Shown here in pieces: positions 62,432 through 64,000 of a stretch of DNA of 64,000 bases (position 1 is the stretch's first letter; each line of letters starts with the position of its first letter). The translations under genes and the position numbers were made by a program. The notes beneath the pieces are model-generated. The model was not told where the DNA came from. It ran no database searches and saw only the letters and a list, made by a program, of their open reading frames with translations. The DNA comes from Candidatus Mediterraneibacter guildfordensis. GTDB lineage: Bacteria; Bacillota; Clostridia; Lachnospirales; Lachnospiraceae. The stretch is from positions 1 to 64,000 of the forward strand of contig DXIS01000030.1 of assembly GCA_019112735.1 (NCBI GenBank). Reading direction: 5' to 3'.

Positions 62432-62914
62432 ATGGAACAGAAGAACACAGAGAAACTGCTCAAAGAAAAGCTTCGCGAAAAAGGGCTGAAAGTCACACAG
62501 CAGAGGATCCTTGTGCTTTCGGCGCTTGAGCAGAACAGCGGGGCCCATATGACAGCCGAGGAAATCTGTGAACTGGTGTCGCAAGAATATCCGGAGATCG
62601 GACTTGCTACGGTGTACCGTACGCTTCAGCTCCTTCTGGACATGCAGCTCGTGGACCGCATCAATCTGGATGACGGATGTGTGAGGTATGAGATCGGACA
62701 TCTGCTGAAAGGCAGTGAAAAGCACAATCACCATCACCTGATATGCAGATCGTGCGGGAAAGTGATCCCGTTTGACGGGGATCTGCTCGAAGGCCTCGAG
62801 CAGCATATCGAGGAGACGGCGGGATTTCACGTGCTTGACCATGAGGTGAAGTTCTACGGCCTGTGCAGTGAGTGTATGAAAACGCAGAAATCAATGGAGG
62901 TGTTTACTGGTTGA
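62432..62914 (+). CDS. Fur-family regulator
   Basis: This 160-residue protein has a Fur-type winged helix (LKVTQQRILVLSALEQNSGAHMTAEEICELV, GLATVYRTLQLL) and a dimer/metal domain with histidine-rich HNHHHLICRSCGKV and a second Cys pair CSECM, the structural zinc site. It may be a Fur, PerR or Zur. The histidine-rich loop at KHNHHHL and the acidic residues do not settle which. It precedes the RNase J gene and overlaps its TTG start by four bases. Confidence 0.92.
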   Translation: MEQKNTEKLLKEKLREKGLKVTQQRILVLSALEQNSGAHMTAEEICELVSQEYPEIGLATVYRTLQLLLDMQLVDRINLDDGCVRYEIGHLLKGSEKHNHHHLICRSCGKVIPFDGDLLEGLEQHIEETAGFHVLDHEVKFYGLCSECMKTQKSMEVFTG

Positions 62915-64000
62915 AAAAGGAAAAGAAAGGAAAACTACGGATCATCCCGCTGGGCGGCCTTGAGCAGATCGGCATGAACATTACTGCCTTTGAATATGAA
63001 GACAGTATCGTGGTCGTGGACTGTGGACTGGCATTCCCGGAGGATGACATGCTGGGCATCGACCTGGTGATCCCGGACGTGACATATCTGAAGGATAACG
63101 CGTCCAAACTGAAAGGATTCGTGATCACCCACGGACATGAGGACCATATCGGAGCGCTGCCCTATGTACTCAAAGAGATCAATCTCCCCATCTACACAAC
63201 GAAGCTTACGATGGGTATTATCGAAAACAAATTAAAAGAACACAATCTGCTGCGGACCACAAGACGCAAGGTGGTGCAGCACGGACAGTCCATTAATCTG
63301 GGCCAGTTCCGGATCGAGTTCATCAAGACGAACCACAGCATCCAGGATGCGTCCGCACTGGCGATCTATTCGCCGGCAGGCGTGGTTGTCCACACAGGCG
63401 ACTTTAAGGTGGATTACACACCGGTGTTCGGTGACGCCATCGATCTTCAGCGCTTTGCGGAGATCGGCAAGAAAGGCGTGCTCGCGCTGATGTCCGACAG
63501 TACGAATGCAGAACGCCGCGGCTTTACACAGTCCGAGCGGACGGTCGGCATTACGTTCGATCACATTTTTGCGGAGCATCAGAATACCCGTCTGATCATT
63601 GCCACGTTCGCATCCAATGTGGACCGTGTGCAGCAGATCATCAATTCTGCCTACAAATACGGCAGAAAGGTAGTAGTGGAAGGCCGGAGCATGGTAAATA
63701 TCATCTCTACGGCTTCAGAGCTTGGCTATCTGAATGTGCCGGACAATACGCTGATCGAGATCGATGAGATGAAGAATTATCCGCCGGAGAAGATGGTCCT
63801 GATCACGACCGGAAGCCAGGGCGAGTCCATGGCTGCGCTGTCGAGGATGGCGGCGGACGTACACCGCAAGGTGACGATCCAGCCGAACGATACGATCATC
63901 TTCAGTTCCAACCCGATCCCGGGAAATGAGAAGTCCGTATCCCGCGTGATCAACGAGCTGTCCGCGAAAGGCGCGGAAGTAATCTTCCAGGATACCCATG
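62911..64000 (+). CDS. rnj: ribonuclease J (5' part; 3' end outside window)
   Basis: The first 363 codons are visible. The metallo-beta-lactamase signature HGHEDHIGA and the beta-CASP domain (SDSTNAERRGFT and later GSQGESMAALSRMA) identify RNase J, a dual exo/endoribonuclease for mRNA decay and rRNA maturation in Firmicutes. The start is a TTG at 62911, GGAGG 10 nt upstream. RNase J1 or J2 cannot be told apart here. It overlaps the Fur-type gene. Confidence 0.96.
   Translation, partial: MKKEKKGKLRIIPLGGLEQIGMNITAFEYEDSIVVVDCGLAFPEDDMLGIDLVIPDVTYLKDNASKLKGFVITHGHEDHIGALPYVLKEINLPIYTTKLTMGIIENKLKEHNLLRTTRRKVVQHGQSINLGQFRIEFIKTNHSIQDASALAIYSPAGVVVHTGDFKVDYTPVFGDAIDLQRFAEIGKKGVLALMSDSTNAERRGFTQSERTVGITFDHIFAEHQNTRLIIATFASNVDRVQQIINSAYKYGRKVVVEGRSMVNIISTASELGYLNVPDNTLIEIDEMKNYPPEKMVLITTGSQGESMAALSRMAADVHRKVTIQPNDTIIFSSNPIPGNEKSVSRVINELSAKGAEVIFQDTH

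Overview
The window looks like a chromosomal segment of a moderately GC-rich, Gram-positive anaerobe of the Clostridia, most likely a gut Lachnospiraceae. The support is the gene content: PPDK, pyruvate formate-lyase with its activase, DUF4317, DUF3737, an SseB-like protein, a BceRSAB-type module, IreB-RuvX-DUF1292-Fur-RNase J, a MtaB/ThiI neighbourhood and many AGGAGG-type ribosome binding sites with some TTG/GTG starts. I see no rRNA, tRNA, CRISPR array, insertion sequence or intact prophage. Both ends cut through genes: the 3' part of ppdK at the left and the 5' part of an RNase J gene at the right.

Layout. 1-7 kb: ppdK end, a small XRE regulator divergent from a membrane protein with a matched operator pair, an HtrA-type protease, a phasin-like/UbiB-like pair, undecaprenol/diacylglycerol kinase, SseB-like and GNAT proteins. 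7-12 kb: a BceRS two-component system followed by a BceAB ABC transporter (peptide-antibiotic sensing). 12-17 kb: a branched-chain amino acid permease operon livHMGF without a binding protein, flanked by two paralogous cytidylate-kinase-like genes. 17-21 kb: pflB-pflA with an elaborate promoter region. 21-27 kb: two MATE exporters, DUF4317, GNAT, an XRE-Uma2 fusion and DUF3737. 27-34 kb: a LacI-controlled oligosaccharide locus (two permeases, lipoprotein, GH32 fructosidase) for fructans or sucrose-like sugars. 34-45 kb: a membrane-bound MerR-RDD protein, a TetR/YhgE pair with a 27-bp operator, a compound palindromic element upstream of an AAA/DUF4143 ATPase, and a MarR-controlled heterodimeric ABC exporter.

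45-64 kb: a decayed phage-type Bro-N gene, a four-gene Gld-like ABC operon with DUF4340, an orphan response regulator, a RelB/RelE-type toxin-antitoxin pair, molybdenum cofactor genes (moaC-mogA-moaA-MOSC), a GH25 lysozyme-like protein, and then a housekeeping translation/RNA-modification stretch (prmA, rsmE, cysteine desulfurase, thiI, mtaB), an HPr-like protein lacking the catalytic histidine, and ireB-ruvX-DUF1292-fur-rnj.

The most unusual features are the compound palindromic/cloverleaf element at 38607-38770, the MerR-RDD-ectodomain fusion at 33758-35242, the XRE-Uma2 protein with its repeats around a consensus promoter, the HPr-like protein with Ser in place of His15, and the Bro-N pseudogene. 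All calls are from reading the sequence and family knowledge; no database search was run.
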